A stretch of DNA of 64,000 bases from Hoyosella rhizosphaerae (GTDB lineage: Bacteria; Actinomycetota; Actinomycetes; Mycobacteriales; Mycobacteriaceae), in NCBI RefSeq assembly GCF_014643175.1, contig NZ_BMJH01000002.1:1-64000 (forward strand). Reading direction: 5' to 3'. Both the position numbers and the translations under genes were made by a program. Positions within the stretch are counted from its first letter, which is position 1. The number at the start of each line of letters is the position of its first letter. Under the pieces are notes generated by a model that saw only the letters and a list, made by a program, of their open reading frames with translations, was not told the origin of the DNA and did no database searches. Positions 9,929 through 19,420 of the stretch are shown in pieces.

Positions 9929-10372
9929 GTGCCTACGTACAGCCCAAAGGCTGGCGACGTTTCGCGCACTTGGTACGTCATTGACGCTACCGATGTAGTG
10001 CTCGGACGGCTCGCAGTGCAGACCGCGAATATTCTTCGCGGCAAAAACAAGCCAACTTATGCCCCCAACTTCGATGGTGGCGACTACGTCATCGTCATTA
10101 ACGCTGAAAAGGTTGCTCTTACGGGTAACAAGCGTGAAGACAAGCGGGTTTACCGCCACTCGGGTTTCCCCGGTGGTTTGAGGTCGCGCTCCATCGGTGA
10201 AGCAATCGCTCTTCACCCCGACCGTGTGGTCGAAAAGGCCGTAGAGGGCATGATCCCGAAGAACAAGCTGGGACGCGAAATCGTCAAGAAGCTTAAGGTT
10301 TACGCCGGTTCGGAACACCCCCATGCTGCGCAAAACCCAATCCCCTTCGAGATCAAGCAGGTGTCCCAGTGA
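9929..10372 (+). CDS. rplM: 50S ribosomal protein L13
   Basis: Early-assembling large-subunit protein of 147 aa. The sequence shows the L13 core: [16 protein letters not shown] near the start, then [12 protein letters not shown], the YRHSGFPGG block and [14 protein letters not shown] 9929 is chosen because GAGGTAGAACC precedes it and because mycobacterial L13 begins at the same point ([10 protein letters not shown]). The longer open frame to 9821 would add a non-conserved basic leader. It is co-transcribed with rpsI, the universal L13-S9 pair. Confidence 0.96.
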   Translation: MPTYSPKAGDVSRTWYVIDATDVVLGRLAVQTANILRGKNKPTYAPNFDGGDYVIVINAEKVALTGNKREDKRVYRHSGFPGGLRSRSIGEAIALHPDRVVEKAVEGMIPKNKLGREIVKKLKVYAGSEHPHAAQNPIPFEIKQVSQ

Positions 10373-10392
10373 CGGCGCCGGAGGAGCAGGAC

Positions 10393-10914
10393 GTGACTAC
10401 GCCTGAATACGAAAACGTTGACGAAGGTCTTGTCGCCGATATCGATATCGAGTCACCCGTGGTCGAAGACGTAAGCGACGAAGGCGTAGCCGAGGAAGCT
10501 GCTGAAGCTGCAGCTCCGATTGTGCTCGACCGTGCGATTCAAACCGTTGGTCGCCGCAAAGAGGCTGTTGTTCGTGTGCGGCTTACGCCAGGATCTGGCG
10601 AATTCCGTCTCAATGGTCGCTCGTTGGAGGAGTACTTCCCCAACAAGGTGCACCAGCAGTTAATCAAGGCACCATTGGTGACTGTCGACCGCGACGGCGC
10701 TTTTGACATCTTCGCTCGCCTCGTCGGTGGCGGCCCATCCGGCCAGGCTGGCGCTTTGCGTCTTGCTATCGCACGTGCGCTTATCGAGGTCACCCCTGAT
10801 GATCGCCCAGCACTGAAGAAGGCCGGCTTCCTTACTCGTGACGCTCGCGCGACTGAGCGTAAGAAGTACGGACTCAAGAAGGCACGTAAGGCACCGCAGT
10901 ACTCCAAGCGGTGA
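10393..10914 (+). CDS. rpsI: 30S ribosomal protein S9
   Basis: Small-subunit protein whose C-terminal tail reaches the P-site tRNA. The core begins around [15 protein letters not shown] and ends in the conserved [12 protein letters not shown]. As in other Mycobacteriales there is an acidic N-terminal extension of about 45 residues before the core. GTG 10393 has GGAGGA 7 bases upstream. GTG 10369, overlapping the rplM stop by 4 bases, is an alternative that adds 8 residues. Length is 173 aa. Confidence 0.95.
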   Translation: MTTPEYENVDEGLVADIDIESPVVEDVSDEGVAEEAAEAAAPIVLDRAIQTVGRRKEAVVRVRLTPGSGEFRLNGRSLEEYFPNKVHQQLIKAPLVTVDRDGAFDIFARLVGGGPSGQAGALRLAIARALIEVTPDDRPALKKAGFLTRDARATERKKYGLKKARKAPQYSKR

Positions 10915-10929
10915 TATTCAGATTCTGAC

Positions 10930-10971
10930 CAGAAGAAGCAGGTGTTCGCTACGGCGGCCCTGCTTCTTCTG
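10930..10971 (+). terminator. Hairpin terminator after rpsI
   Basis: A perfect 13-bp stem (10930-10942 with 10959-10971, AGAAGAAGCAGG arm) has a 16-nt loop and is followed by GT-rich sequence rather than a clean T-run. It ends the rplM-rpsI transcript about 100 bases before glmM. Confidence 0.75.
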
Positions 10972-11075
10972 CGTTGTGTGTGCTCGATTTGGGGCATTCG
11001 GGTAGTCCTTGTCGGCATTTCGCTGACAAAGTGCGATAGTAAAAACACCAACAAAGAAGGGGCGTGAACGGGCGA

Positions 11076-12419
11076 ATGAGTCGACTGTTCGGAACAGATG
11101 GTGTCCGCGGGCTAGCCAACGCAGATTTGACGGTGGAAATCGCGGTTTCATTGTCGAGTGCGGCAGCTTCAGTACTTGCTCAGCAATCGCAGCCACCTTC
11201 AAGTGGGCGCCCACTCGCTGTCGTAGGCCGTGACCCGCGAGCGAGCGGCGAGATGCTTGAAGCTGCTGTCACCGCGGGCCTAACCGCCGCAGGTGTTGAT
11301 GTCCTTCTTGTTGGTGTTTTGCCTACGCCAGCGGTGGCGTACCTTACCGCTGACTACGACGCTGCACTTGGCGTGATGATTTCTGCGTCGCACAACCCGA
11401 TGCCGGATAACGGAATCAAAATCTTTGGGCCAGGCGGGCGCAAGCTTTCAGATGCTACTGAAGATGCCATTGAGGCCGTTGTTTTGGCCGGAGAAGTTCC
11501 GCGGCCGACGGGTTCCCGAATAGGACGTGTTTCTGTCGCCACAGACGCGGGGGCGCGCTACCTGCAGCATCTCAGCACTGCCATCGATGCTTCGCTGGAA
11601 GGTGTGACTGTCGTTGTCGATTGCGCTCACGGCGCTGCATCCGCCGCTGCCCCTGCGGCTTACGCAGCTGCTGGGGCGACTGTGATTGCGATCAATAACG
11701 AGCCGACAGGTCTGAACATCAACGATGGATGCGGCTCTACACACTTGTCTGCGCTGCAGGATGCCGTCGTCAAGTATGGAGCTGACGTCGGGTTGGCGCA
11801 CGACGGTGATGCTGATCGCTGCCTCGCCGTTGATGAGCGGGGCCGTGTCGTCGATGGAGACGCGATCATGGCGATCATGGCGATCGCGATGAACGAAGCC
11901 GGCGAGTTGGTTGACAACACACTGGTGGCGACGGTGATGAGCAATCTCGGCTTGCACCTTGCAATGAAGGACGCTGACATCACCGTTCGAACAACGGGTG
12001 TGGGCGACAGGTACGTTCTCGAAGAGCTCCGCAACGGTGGCTACAGTTTGGGCGGCGAGCAGTCAGGGCACATAGTGCTTCCTGATTTTGGTACCACAGG
12101 TGATGGGCTGCTCACTGGTCTGCGCATTATGGCCCGGATGGCGCAAACGAAAAAGTCACTGTCGGAACTGGGTTCCGTGCTGACTGTTTTGCCTCAGGTG
12201 CTCATCAATGTTCCGGTTACAGACAAGAGCGCCGCGACCGGGCACATCACAGTGCGCGCTGCTGTGGCCGACGCGGAGCAATCCCTTGGCGAGTGCGGCC
12301 GCGTACTTTTGCGGCCGTCGGGGACCGAGCAACTTGTTCGAGTAATGGTGGAAGCATCTACGGCCGAACATGCGCAAACCGTCGCCGAGGAACTCGCTGC
12401 CGCCGTCTCAGCTGTCTAG
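11076..12419 (+). CDS. glmM: Phosphoglucosamine mutase
   Basis: Converts glucosamine-6-phosphate to glucosamine-1-phosphate for UDP-GlcNAc and peptidoglycan synthesis. Diagnostic elements: N-terminal LFGTDGVRG, active-site serine Ser105 in [13 protein letters not shown], metal loop DGDADRC, sugar loop GGEQSGH and phosphate-binding [11 protein letters not shown] at the end. ATG 11076 gives 447 aa, matching mycobacterial GlmM. GTG 11064 would add 4 residues but sits directly against the GAAGGGG element. It pairs functionally with glmS 2.4 kb downstream. Confidence 0.95.
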   Translation: MSRLFGTDGVRGLANADLTVEIAVSLSSAAASVLAQQSQPPSSGRPLAVVGRDPRASGEMLEAAVTAGLTAAGVDVLLVGVLPTPAVAYLTADYDAALGVMISASHNPMPDNGIKIFGPGGRKLSDATEDAIEAVVLAGEVPRPTGSRIGRVSVATDAGARYLQHLSTAIDASLEGVTVVVDCAHGAASAAAPAAYAAAGATVIAINNEPTGLNINDGCGSTHLSALQDAVVKYGADVGLAHDGDADRCLAVDERGRVVDGDAIMAIMAIAMNEAGELVDNTLVATVMSNLGLHLAMKDADITVRTTGVGDRYVLEELRNGGYSLGGEQSGHIVLPDFGTTGDGLLTGLRIMARMAQTKKSLSELGSVLTVLPQVLINVPVTDKSAATGHITVRAAVADAEQSLGECGRVLLRPSGTEQLVRVMVEASTAEHAQTVAEELAAAVSAV

Positions 12420-12478
12420 GGCCGCCTCAGTGCATAGGGCCCTCTCAGTGCTATAGGGCCCTCTCAGTGCTATAGGGC
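12417..12478. repeat. Three-and-a-bit tandem 19-bp repeats starting in the glmM stop
   Basis: The units are 12417-12434 (18 nt, diverged), 12435-12453 and 12454-12472 (identical, TAGGGCCCTCTCAGTGCTA), and a 6-nt stub TAGGGC at 12473-12478. The TAG of the first unit is the glmM stop codon. Each full unit carries the self-complementary GGGCCC. The next gene starts at 12585; an orphan AAGGAGG at about 12539-12545 has no start codon at the right distance. Confidence 0.85.
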
Positions 12479-12584
12479 ACCGACATAAAACTTTGCAACA
12501 TGGGAACCATCTGCACTGCGCGTGCGTCCTTATTCACCAAGGAGGTTTCCGTATCGGGCACCTCGGGTGATCGGGGGTTCCCTA

Positions 12585-12872
12585 ATGGGAGTATCAGAAG
12601 CAGGCATCACTCGTGATGTCAGCGATGTTGTGCACGCCGCGGCGGGTTGCGCTCATGGTGCTGCGACAATACTCGCCAGCGCCCCGCCGTTGACAGGTGA
12701 GGGCAATGTGAGTGCGGCGTGGGCGGATTGGTGCAGCCGGGTTGATCAGTGGGCACGCAGTCGGGCTGAGCGTGCGCATGCAGTTGAAGTGTTCATGCAG
12801 CACCTGCGCGATACTGACGCTGAAAATGCGTCGCAGATTCGTAGGTGCGGTGCTGGTTGGCTGCAGCTGTGA
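12585..12872 (+). CDS. Conserved hypothetical protein, Rv3440c position
   Basis: A 95-aa soluble, mainly helical protein without signal peptide. The pattern AAWADWCSRVDQWARSR resembles the small helical-hairpin (WXG-like) proteins, but I see no true WXG turn. It sits directly after glmM and overlaps the next gene by 4 bases (GTGA), the same layout as Rv3440c-Rv3439c. ATG 12585 is chosen for the GGGGG 7 bases upstream; in-frame GTG codons at 12567 and 12522 are possible but less supported. Function unknown. Confidence 0.65.
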   Translation: MGVSEAGITRDVSDVVHAAAGCAHGAATILASAPPLTGEGNVSAAWADWCSRVDQWARSRAERAHAVEVFMQHLRDTDAENASQIRRCGAGWLQL

Positions 12873-13789
12873 TCCGCATACCCAATGGAGCCGACACCTC
12901 AGGGCGGTCGCTTCGATTGCGTCATGCGGGGGCGATCGGTGTACTCACGCGATTGTTTGCGGCGGCAGATGAAGCCGGGGCAGTAGTGCTAGACGGCACC
13001 ACGGGTGGGTATAGCGATCTGTGGCCGGACCTGCTTCACGACCACGATGCGGTGGATCTCGCAGCGATGTCGGCTGCGTCGGTTCTGGCGCAGCGGTCAG
13101 CACAACTCGTCGCAGACACGGCGCGGTATGAGCGCACCGCCCGCGCGCGCGTGCCTGAGGACGACCCGATGGCCAGCTCGTTGAGTGAAGCTGTGCGCGA
13201 GACCACCGAACTTGAGCGGTCTTCTAGTGATATTGCCTGCACCTTGCTTGGTGCCACGGAGGCTATTGCCGCAGAGCTTGCTGAGCTGTTCAGTTTGGTG
13301 GAAAAACTCGCCGACCCCATTGTGGGTGGGGTGCGCATATGCGACATCGATGACGTCATTGATGCTGCCCGAGTTGAAGACTACGACGGTGACTGTCGAG
13401 CGTTTCTGCGCGAGCACTACATTCCACATGTTGAGCACGTTCATTCGCATCTTGCAATGCAGCGCGAGCTAACGGGATTAGCTGTTCGCCGCGAACTAGG
13501 TCGACTTGTGGCAGCACTCGGCGCGTACGAAACGACGAGTCCACTTCATAGTGTGGAGGCTCCCCAGCCCGTCATGAGCGAAGATCCGGGGAAAGGGGGT
13601 AGTCAACCTTTAGTAAGTGACCTACAGGAATTCGGGGACTTCCAGGAACTGCCGACCCGCCAGGAAAAGCAGGCGGAGTCCAATATCCCTGTCGAGGTCC
13701 GAGCCGAAGCGCCCCTACCTTCCGGGGAGGGACAGGCGCACGCGTTGACTAATCGAACGGTCGACTTCGGGTCCCGACGCCGAAGGTAG
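12869..13789 (+). CDS. Conserved hypothetical protein, Rv3439c position
   Basis: A 306-aa protein, not recognised as an enzyme. Residues 1 to about 215 are largely helical with many Ala, Arg and Glu. The last about 90 residues are Pro/Glu/Gln-rich and probably disordered, ending in RRR. GTG 12869 overlaps the preceding stop as GTGA, implying co-translation. Its 3' end overlaps the convergent hydrolase-like gene by 75 bp. Position and tail composition match Rv3439c (Ala/Pro-rich). A link to type VII secretion or cell-wall synthesis is only suggested by neighbours. Confidence 0.65.
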   Translation: MIRIPNGADTSGRSLRLRHAGAIGVLTRLFAAADEAGAVVLDGTTGGYSDLWPDLLHDHDAVDLAAMSAASVLAQRSAQLVADTARYERTARARVPEDDPMASSLSEAVRETTELERSSSDIACTLLGATEAIAAELAELFSLVEKLADPIVGGVRICDIDDVIDAARVEDYDGDCRAFLREHYIPHVEHVHSHLAMQRELTGLAVRRELGRLVAALGAYETTSPLHSVEAPQPVMSEDPGKGGSQPLVSDLQEFGDFQELPTRQEKQAESNIPVEVRAEAPLPSGEGQAHALTNRTVDFGSRRRR

Positions 13790-14662
13790 CGATTGTTCAC
13801 CAAGCTCACCGTCGAGATCAGGGGAAAACATCTCGTCGAACTCATCCTGGGGGACCAACCCCGACTGCGTTGGGTCAAAGGCTGTGGTGCGCTTAATTTC
13901 AGCGAATGCATCGGAGAAATGCTCGTAGGTCTTATCTCCGGTGAGTTGGTGGAGCAAGAATCCGGTTAGCAGCGCTCGCGTAGTTTGCTGGGTTTTGCGT
14001 TCGCTCTTTCCTAACCCAAACCATGACGCCAGGCGTCGGCCTTCAATAAACCCTGAGGATGTCGACTTTTCGACGGTGCGCAACACGACGTCACCGCCCC
14101 ATGACCTGGCGAGATCACGTGCATTGCAGGAGAGTGACTTCAATTCTGATGCCACAACCAGACCTGGTATACCGAGGTTCGCGGCGATTTGTTCCGATGG
14201 AGGGCTAACTTGAGCTGGAAATAGTGCGGCAACAGCCTTGGTCGTTGAGCGTCGCTGCGCTGCGAGCACGGCCGCCCCTGCGCCGAAGCCGTGGCCGACA
14301 AATCCGACCTTCTTGGAATGCACACTAATTTCCCCAGGCCCAAGCCGCACCTCTGTCGCAAGGGTGAGCGCGGTATCAAGGTCTGCCGCGAAACGGAGGG
14401 CAGAAGGCAATAGTCCGCGTTCGGTTCCAGGTGCGACGACGACGATGCCCCATGATGCAAGGTGCTTCAGCGTAGTTGTGTACCTATCGAGGTTCGTTAG
14501 CCAGTGGTGGCCGAATGCAACCGCTGGCAAGTTGAAGCCACTCTCAGGGGTGAATACAACGCCCGGCATCCCGGCGATAGCGAGATCGCCCCGCAACACA
14601 CGGTGCGGGCCTCGACGCGACAATTGTGCAACGAGCTTCTTCGGATTGGGAGCCACACCCAA
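13715..14662 (-). CDS. Alpha/beta-hydrolase-fold protein lacking nucleophile, Rv3438-like
   Basis: A 315-aa protein with features of the dienelactone hydrolase/chlorophyllase-like fold: AFGHHWLTNLDRY (oxyanion-type region), GIVVVAPGTERG and the nucleophile elbow. The elbow reads GHGFGAG, so the Ser expected in GxSxG is Gly, which argues against ordinary hydrolase activity. The C-terminal about 60 residues are acidic and Ser/Pro-rich. It is convergent with the Rv3439c-like gene (75-bp tail overlap) and divergent from glmS, as Rv3438 is. It is likely structural or regulatory, or uses another residue (inference). Confidence 0.75.
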   Translation of the reverse strand: MGVAPNPKKLVAQLSRRGPHRVLRGDLAIAGMPGVVFTPESGFNLPAVAFGHHWLTNLDRYTTTLKHLASWGIVVVAPGTERGLLPSALRFAADLDTALTLATEVRLGPGEISVHSKKVGFVGHGFGAGAAVLAAQRRSTTKAVAALFPAQVSPPSEQIAANLGIPGLVVASELKSLSCNARDLARSWGGDVVLRTVEKSTSSGFIEGRRLASWFGLGKSERKTQQTTRALLTGFLLHQLTGDKTYEHFSDAFAEIKRTTAFDPTQSGLVPQDEFDEMFSPDLDGELGEQSLPSASGPEVDRSISQRVRLSLPGR

Positions 14663-14822
14663 GACGTTAGCGGATACGTGTCTCTAGGTGTCGGAATCCT
14701 GCCCTGCGATTGCTATCTCACAAGCGTCCGCTTTTGCCTCTGTTATCTCAGTCACATGGGTTTTGGTGCGGAAATGGGCGACGTGCAGCCATGAGACGGT
14801 TTCATCAGTAGTCTGTATTTTT

Positions 14823-16685
14823 ATGTGTGGGATTGTCGGGTATGTCGGTCATCGGCAAGCGCTAGATGTTGTTCTTGAAGCGCTTCGCCGCATGGAATAT
14901 CGAGGTTACGATTCGTCAGGAGTTGCCGTTCTAGATGGAAACGGCGGCTTGGCTATTGAGAAGCGCGCAGGCAGGCTCGCGAACTTAGTAGCTGCAGTTG
15001 ATGAGGATGGGCGGGATTCCCTTAAGGGAACCTCCGGGATGGGGCATACGCGGTGGGCAACCCACGGTCGCCCGACGGACCGCAACGCGCATCCGCATTG
15101 GGACGTTGATCGTCGGATCGCTGTTGTGCACAACGGCATCATCGAGAACTTCGGTCCGTTGCGTAGCGAACTCGAAGACGCCGGTGTGGATCTTCTGAGT
15201 GACACCGACACCGAAGTTGCGGTGCATCTGGTGTCGCGGGCTTATGCGGATGGCGACACTGCGGGTGATTTTGAGGCCAGTGCGCTTAAAGTACTGCGTC
15301 GCCTTGAAGGCGCATTCACGTTGCTGTTCACGCACGCCGATCACCCAGGCACAATCATCGCTGCGCGACGCTCAACACCACTAGTGGTGGGCGTCGGGAA
15401 AGACGAGATGTTCCTTAGTTCGGATGTGGCGGCGTTTATTGAGCACACCCGTGAGGCGATCGAACTCGGCCAAGACAATGTTGTGATCATCACCGCCGAT
15501 GACTATCGAATCATGGACTTCGACGGCAATGCCGAGGAGGGGCGTCCCTTCCACATTGATTGGGATCTCGAAGCCGCCGAAAAAGGTGGTCACGATTTCT
15601 TCATGTTGAAGGAGATCGAAGAGCAACCCCTCGCTGTCGCGGACACCCTGCGTGGGCACTTCACGGGTGGTCGTATCGTGCTTGACGAGCAACGACTCAC
15701 TGACCAAGATCTTCGCGACATCGACAAGGTTTTTGTTGTGGCGTGCGGTTCTGCCTACCACTCGGGCCTTGTTGCGAAGTACGCAATCGAGCACTGGGCG
15801 CGTCTCCCCGTGGAGGTTGAACTCGCCAGCGAGTTCCGTTACCGCGACCCAGTTCTGGACCGTTCCACGCTGGTGGTCGCTATTTCGCAGTCTGGCGAAA
15901 CCGCGGACACTCTCGAAGCTGTTCGCCACGCACGCGAGCAGAAGGCACGTGTTTTGGCGGTGTGTAATACGAACGGCTCGCAGATTCCGCGTGAGTCTGA
16001 CGCGGTCCTCTACACCCGTGCTGGACCGGAAATTGGTGTTGCTTCGACTAAGGCGTTCTTGGCGCAGGTGGCGGCGAACTACCTAGTGGGGTTGGCGCTG
16101 GCGCAGGCTCGCGGTACCAAGTACCCCGACGAAGTCGCACGTGAGTTCGAAGAACTTGCGGCAATGCCCGCACTCATCGAGAAGCTCATCGGTGAGGCCG
16201 AGCAGGTGCGTGAACTCGCACGCGAGATGGCAACCAAGTCGACGATCTTGTTCCTCGGCAGGCACGTTGGCTACCCGGTGGCACTTGAGGGCGCATTGAA
16301 GCTCAAGGAACTCGCCTACATCCACGCAGAAGGCTTTGCGGCAGGAGAGTTGAAGCACGGGCCGATCGCACTGATCGAAGACGGGTTGCCGGTGATCATC
16401 GTGATGCCGTCTCCGAAGGGCCGTGCAGTCTTGCACTCGAAGCTGCTCAGCAACATTCGTGAGATTCAGGCGCGTGGGGCTGTCACGATCGTGATTGCCG
16501 AGGAAGGAGACGAGACGGTAAAGCCGTTCGCCGACTACCTCATTGAAATTCCCGCATCACCAACATTGCTCCAACCGTTGCTGTCGACGATCCCACTGCA
16601 GATTTTTGCAGCCCAGGTCGCACAGACTCGAGGCTATGACGTGGACAAGCCACGAAACCTCGCGAAGTCAGTCACGGTCGAGTAA
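14823..16685 (+). CDS. glmS: Glutamine-fructose-6-phosphate aminotransferase
   Basis: First committed step of amino-sugar synthesis: fructose-6-phosphate plus glutamine gives glucosamine-6-phosphate. Mature Cys2 in MCGIVGYVG is the N-terminal nucleophile of the glutaminase domain (about 1-240). Two SIS isomerase domains follow, with ACGSAYHSG and SQSGETADT. The C-terminal DKPRNLAKSVTVE is the conserved end that closes the active site. Length is 620 aa. There is no Shine-Dalgarno before ATG 14823, and a TAGTCT hexamer at 14809-14814 lies 8 bases upstream, so a leaderless transcript is possible. No glmS ribozyme is seen. Confidence 0.96.
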   Translation: MCGIVGYVGHRQALDVVLEALRRMEYRGYDSSGVAVLDGNGGLAIEKRAGRLANLVAAVDEDGRDSLKGTSGMGHTRWATHGRPTDRNAHPHWDVDRRIAVVHNGIIENFGPLRSELEDAGVDLLSDTDTEVAVHLVSRAYADGDTAGDFEASALKVLRRLEGAFTLLFTHADHPGTIIAARRSTPLVVGVGKDEMFLSSDVAAFIEHTREAIELGQDNVVIITADDYRIMDFDGNAEEGRPFHIDWDLEAAEKGGHDFFMLKEIEEQPLAVADTLRGHFTGGRIVLDEQRLTDQDLRDIDKVFVVACGSAYHSGLVAKYAIEHWARLPVEVELASEFRYRDPVLDRSTLVVAISQSGETADTLEAVRHAREQKARVLAVCNTNGSQIPRESDAVLYTRAGPEIGVASTKAFLAQVAANYLVGLALAQARGTKYPDEVAREFEELAAMPALIEKLIGEAEQVRELAREMATKSTILFLGRHVGYPVALEGALKLKELAYIHAEGFAAGELKHGPIALIEDGLPVIIVMPSPKGRAVLHSKLLSNIREIQARGAVTIVIAEEGDETVKPFADYLIEIPASPTLLQPLLSTIPLQIFAAQVAQTRGYDVDKPRNLAKSVTVE

Positions 16686-16710
16686 TCAAGGCGATAGGTG
16701 TGTGCCGTCC

Positions 16711-18177
16711 ATGACAGTCGGGTATTTCGCTGTAGGGCAAATCCGGGACGCAGAAGCGGAGCTTTTCACTCGCGTCCCGGATGGCACACCTATGCGTCGT
16801 GCTGCGTGGGGGCTCGCGTCCATTGTTGGGCGGGAACTCAAACGTCACACCGGCAGCGTGAGCGGTCGCCGTGTGGGGTTACTCGTAGGGTCTGGCGACA
16901 ACGGTGGTGATGCGTTGTGGGCAGGAGCGTTCTTGCGGCGGCGTGGTGTGGCTGTTGATGCCGTGGTCCTGCAACCTGAGCGTGTTCACAGTGCCGGATT
17001 TCGTGCTCTACTCGACGCCGGCGGCAGAGTGGTCAACGAGTTCGGGACAGGAGTGCAACACCCTGATCTAGTGCTCGACGGCATCGTTGGCATCTCAGGG
17101 CAAGGCCCCCTCCGGCCCAAAGCTGCTCAGCATGTTGAGCGAATCACCGCACCCATTATCGCGGTGGACTTACCAAGTGGCGTGGACCCCAACACTGGGT
17201 CAGTGTCAGGGCCCGCCGTGAAGGCGACCATGACGGTGACGTTTGGGGCGCTGAAACCAGTGCACGCATTAGCAAGTGCTATGTGTGGCCAGATTGAACT
17301 CGTTCCGATTGGCTTGTCACTCCCCGAACCGTCCATCATTGAGCTCACCGACGCCGACGTCGGTCAGCACTGGCCGGTTCCAGGTCCCGCTGATCACAAA
17401 TATTCGCTTGGTGTGACAGGAGTATTGGCCGGCTCGGCGAAATACCCTGGTGCGGCGGTATTGTGCGCTGGCGGTGCGATTGCGGCTAAATCCGGCATGG
17501 TGCGATTTGTTGGCAGTGCTGCACCATCAGTAGTGGGACGGTTTCCGGAGGCGATCGCTACAGATTCGTATCCGCCAGCAGGCAGGGTTGACGCCTGGGT
17601 AGTCGGTCCGGGGTTCGGCGTGGATGACGCGGCACGGCGAACGCTGGTTGCCGTACTTGAACGGAACCAACCGACAGTGCTTGATGCCGATGCCCTCACA
17701 GTCTTAGCTGGTGACACTGGTGTCTTAAAAGGGCGCACGGCTGCTTTGGTTGTGACTCCGCATGCCCGAGAGTTTGCGCGGCTTGCTGGCACAGAGCCAT
17801 CGGGCGATCGAGTAGACGCTGCCCAAGAACTGGCTGAAAACTTGTCAGCAACTGTCCTCCTGAAGGGCAATGCCACTGTTGTCGCAACACCTCACCACTC
17901 GACGGGGGTTGTGGTGGCGCATTCCTCGTGGGCAGCGACGCCTGGCACGGGCGATGTCCTTGCTGGAGTAATTGGCGCACTTCTGGGCGCGAACCTTAAT
18001 GCGCACCAGGCTGCGATGATGGGGGCGCACGTACATGCCCTCGCTGCTCGGATTGGGGCAGGGAGCCTCAGTCTTAACGGGGAAGTGAGCGCTGGCAACC
18101 CGATATCCGCTTCGGCGTTGCTCACTGCGCTCCCGCTGGCCATTCGCTATGTTCGAGCAGCGGCGACGCAGACTTGA
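16711..18177 (+). CDS. nnr: Bifunctional NAD(P)HX epimerase/dehydratase
   Basis: Repairs hydrated NADH/NADPH. The N-terminal YjeF_N epimerase half (about 1-210) shows GSGDNGGDALWAG and VDLPSGVDPNTG. The C-terminal ADP/ATP-dependent dehydratase half (about 225-480) shows VVGPGFG, DADALT, TPHAREFARL and GTGDVLAGVIGALLG. Length is 488 aa from ATG 16711, 25 bases after glmS, so probably in its operon. GTG 16702 is an alternative start. It corresponds to Rv3433c. Confidence 0.92.
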   Translation: MTVGYFAVGQIRDAEAELFTRVPDGTPMRRAAWGLASIVGRELKRHTGSVSGRRVGLLVGSGDNGGDALWAGAFLRRRGVAVDAVVLQPERVHSAGFRALLDAGGRVVNEFGTGVQHPDLVLDGIVGISGQGPLRPKAAQHVERITAPIIAVDLPSGVDPNTGSVSGPAVKATMTVTFGALKPVHALASAMCGQIELVPIGLSLPEPSIIELTDADVGQHWPVPGPADHKYSLGVTGVLAGSAKYPGAAVLCAGGAIAAKSGMVRFVGSAAPSVVGRFPEAIATDSYPPAGRVDAWVVGPGFGVDDAARRTLVAVLERNQPTVLDADALTVLAGDTGVLKGRTAALVVTPHAREFARLAGTEPSGDRVDAAQELAENLSATVLLKGNATVVATPHHSTGVVVAHSSWAATPGTGDVLAGVIGALLGANLNAHQAAMMGAHVHALAARIGAGSLSLNGEVSAGNPISASALLTALPLAIRYVRAAATQT

Positions 18178-18265
18178 GACTGGCACCACATATCGCCCGG
18201 AGGTGTGCGCGCCACGCTGACCTCAGTTGCTAAAGCATCACCACCGAGATGGCAGGATTTGCATT

Positions 18266-19420
18266 GTGAACTCCCCACAGTTTGAAGCGTCCATAGACCT
18301 CGGTGCTATTGCGTCGAACACTGCGGTCCTGCAGGAGTGCGCGGGCGACGCAGCCGTCATGGTTGTGGTCAAAGCTGATGGTTACGGGCACGGTGCTGTA
18401 CCTGTGGCTCGTGCGGCGCTCGCCGCTGGAGCCGCTGAACTTGGCGTGGCGACGGTGGCGGAAGCCGTGCAACTCCGCGACGCGGGGGTGACCGCGCCCA
18501 TTTTGTGCTGGTTGCATGCTCCCGAAACGGACTTTGCGCCAGCGCTACAACGGAACATCAGTGTGGCGGTGGCGTCTCCGCGGCACCTCGCCGGACTGTT
18601 GTCGGCTGCCCGCACCTCTGGAATTCAAGCGAAGGTGGCGGTGAAGGTCGATTCGGGGTTGAACCGAAATGGCGTCTCGCCCGATGATTGGCCAGCGCTA
18701 CGTGATGATCTCGCTCGTGCGGTCGCTGACGAAGCCGTTGTCGTGACGTCGTTCTTCACTCATCTCGCTCACGCCGATGAACCTGATCACCCAGTAATTG
18801 ATGTTCAGGTATCTCGGTTTCGGGACACTGTTTCGGACGCGGAGCGGCATGGGATTGATCCCGGGATCATTCACGTAGCAAATTCGGCAGCGACGATGAC
18901 GCGACCAGACTTGAGGTTCGACATGGTCAGGCCAGGAATTGCGCTGTATGGGTTGTCTCCGGTGCCGGAGCGCGGTCAGATGGGCCTCATACCTGCAATG
19001 ACAGTTCGAGGCCAGGTGGCTTTGGTGAAGAAGGTCGCTGCTGGCGAAGGTGTGTCCTACGGTCACGTGTGGACAGCGCCGGTCGATACTACTGTGGCGC
19101 TGATTCCAGCCGGGTACGCCGATGGGGTTCCTCGAAACCTCACAGGAAAGTTTGACGTAATGCTTGGCGGTCGGCGCTACCCAACGGTGGGGCGCGTATG
19201 CATGGATCAGTTTGTGGTTGACCTGGGGGCAGGGGCTACCGAGGTGCGCGAAGGGGATTCAGCGATACTGTTTGGCACGGGAGCACAAGGGGGGCCAATG
19301 GCACAAGAATGGGCAGATGCGCTGGGCACTATCCACTATGAAGTGGTGACTGGGATAAAGGGGCGAGCGGTGCGTACGTATTGTGATCCTGCGGGTGTGG
19401 GGTTCGATGCCAGTGCCTGA
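18266..19420 (+). CDS. alr: Alanine racemase
   Basis: PLP enzyme making D-alanine for peptidoglycan. Lys36 in [11 protein letters not shown] forms the Schiff base; the second catalytic base is Tyr265 in [17 protein letters not shown]-type residues appear as [11 protein letters not shown]. Length is 384 aa. GTG 18266 with GGCAGGA upstream matches the family N-terminus; a TTG at 18227 would add 13 non-conserved residues. It lies 88 bases after nnr, with no terminator seen between them. Confidence 0.95.
   Translation: MNSPQFEASIDLGAIASNTAVLQECAGDAAVMVVVKADGYGHGAVPVARAALAAGAAELGVATVAEAVQLRDAGVTAPILCWLHAPETDFAPALQRNISVAVASPRHLAGLLSAARTSGIQAKVAVKVDSGLNRNGVSPDDWPALRDDLARAVADEAVVVTSFFTHLAHADEPDHPVIDVQVSRFRDTVSDAERHGIDPGIIHVANSAATMTRPDLRFDMVRPGIALYGLSPVPERGQMGLIPAMTVRGQVALVKKVAAGEGVSYGHVWTAPVDTTVALIPAGYADGVPRNLTGKFDVMLGGRRYPTVGRVCMDQFVVDLGAGATEVREGDSAILFGTGAQGGPMAQEWADALGTIHYEVVTGIKGRAVRTYCDPAGVGFDASA

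Noticed and set aside
12417-12478. CRISPR-like array after glmM
   Set aside because: Units are directly adjacent with no unique spacers and no cas genes are nearby.
14663-14822. glmS ribozyme upstream of glmS
   Set aside because: The 160-bp divergent gap is too short and lacks the ribozyme core; glmS ribozymes are known mainly from Firmicutes.
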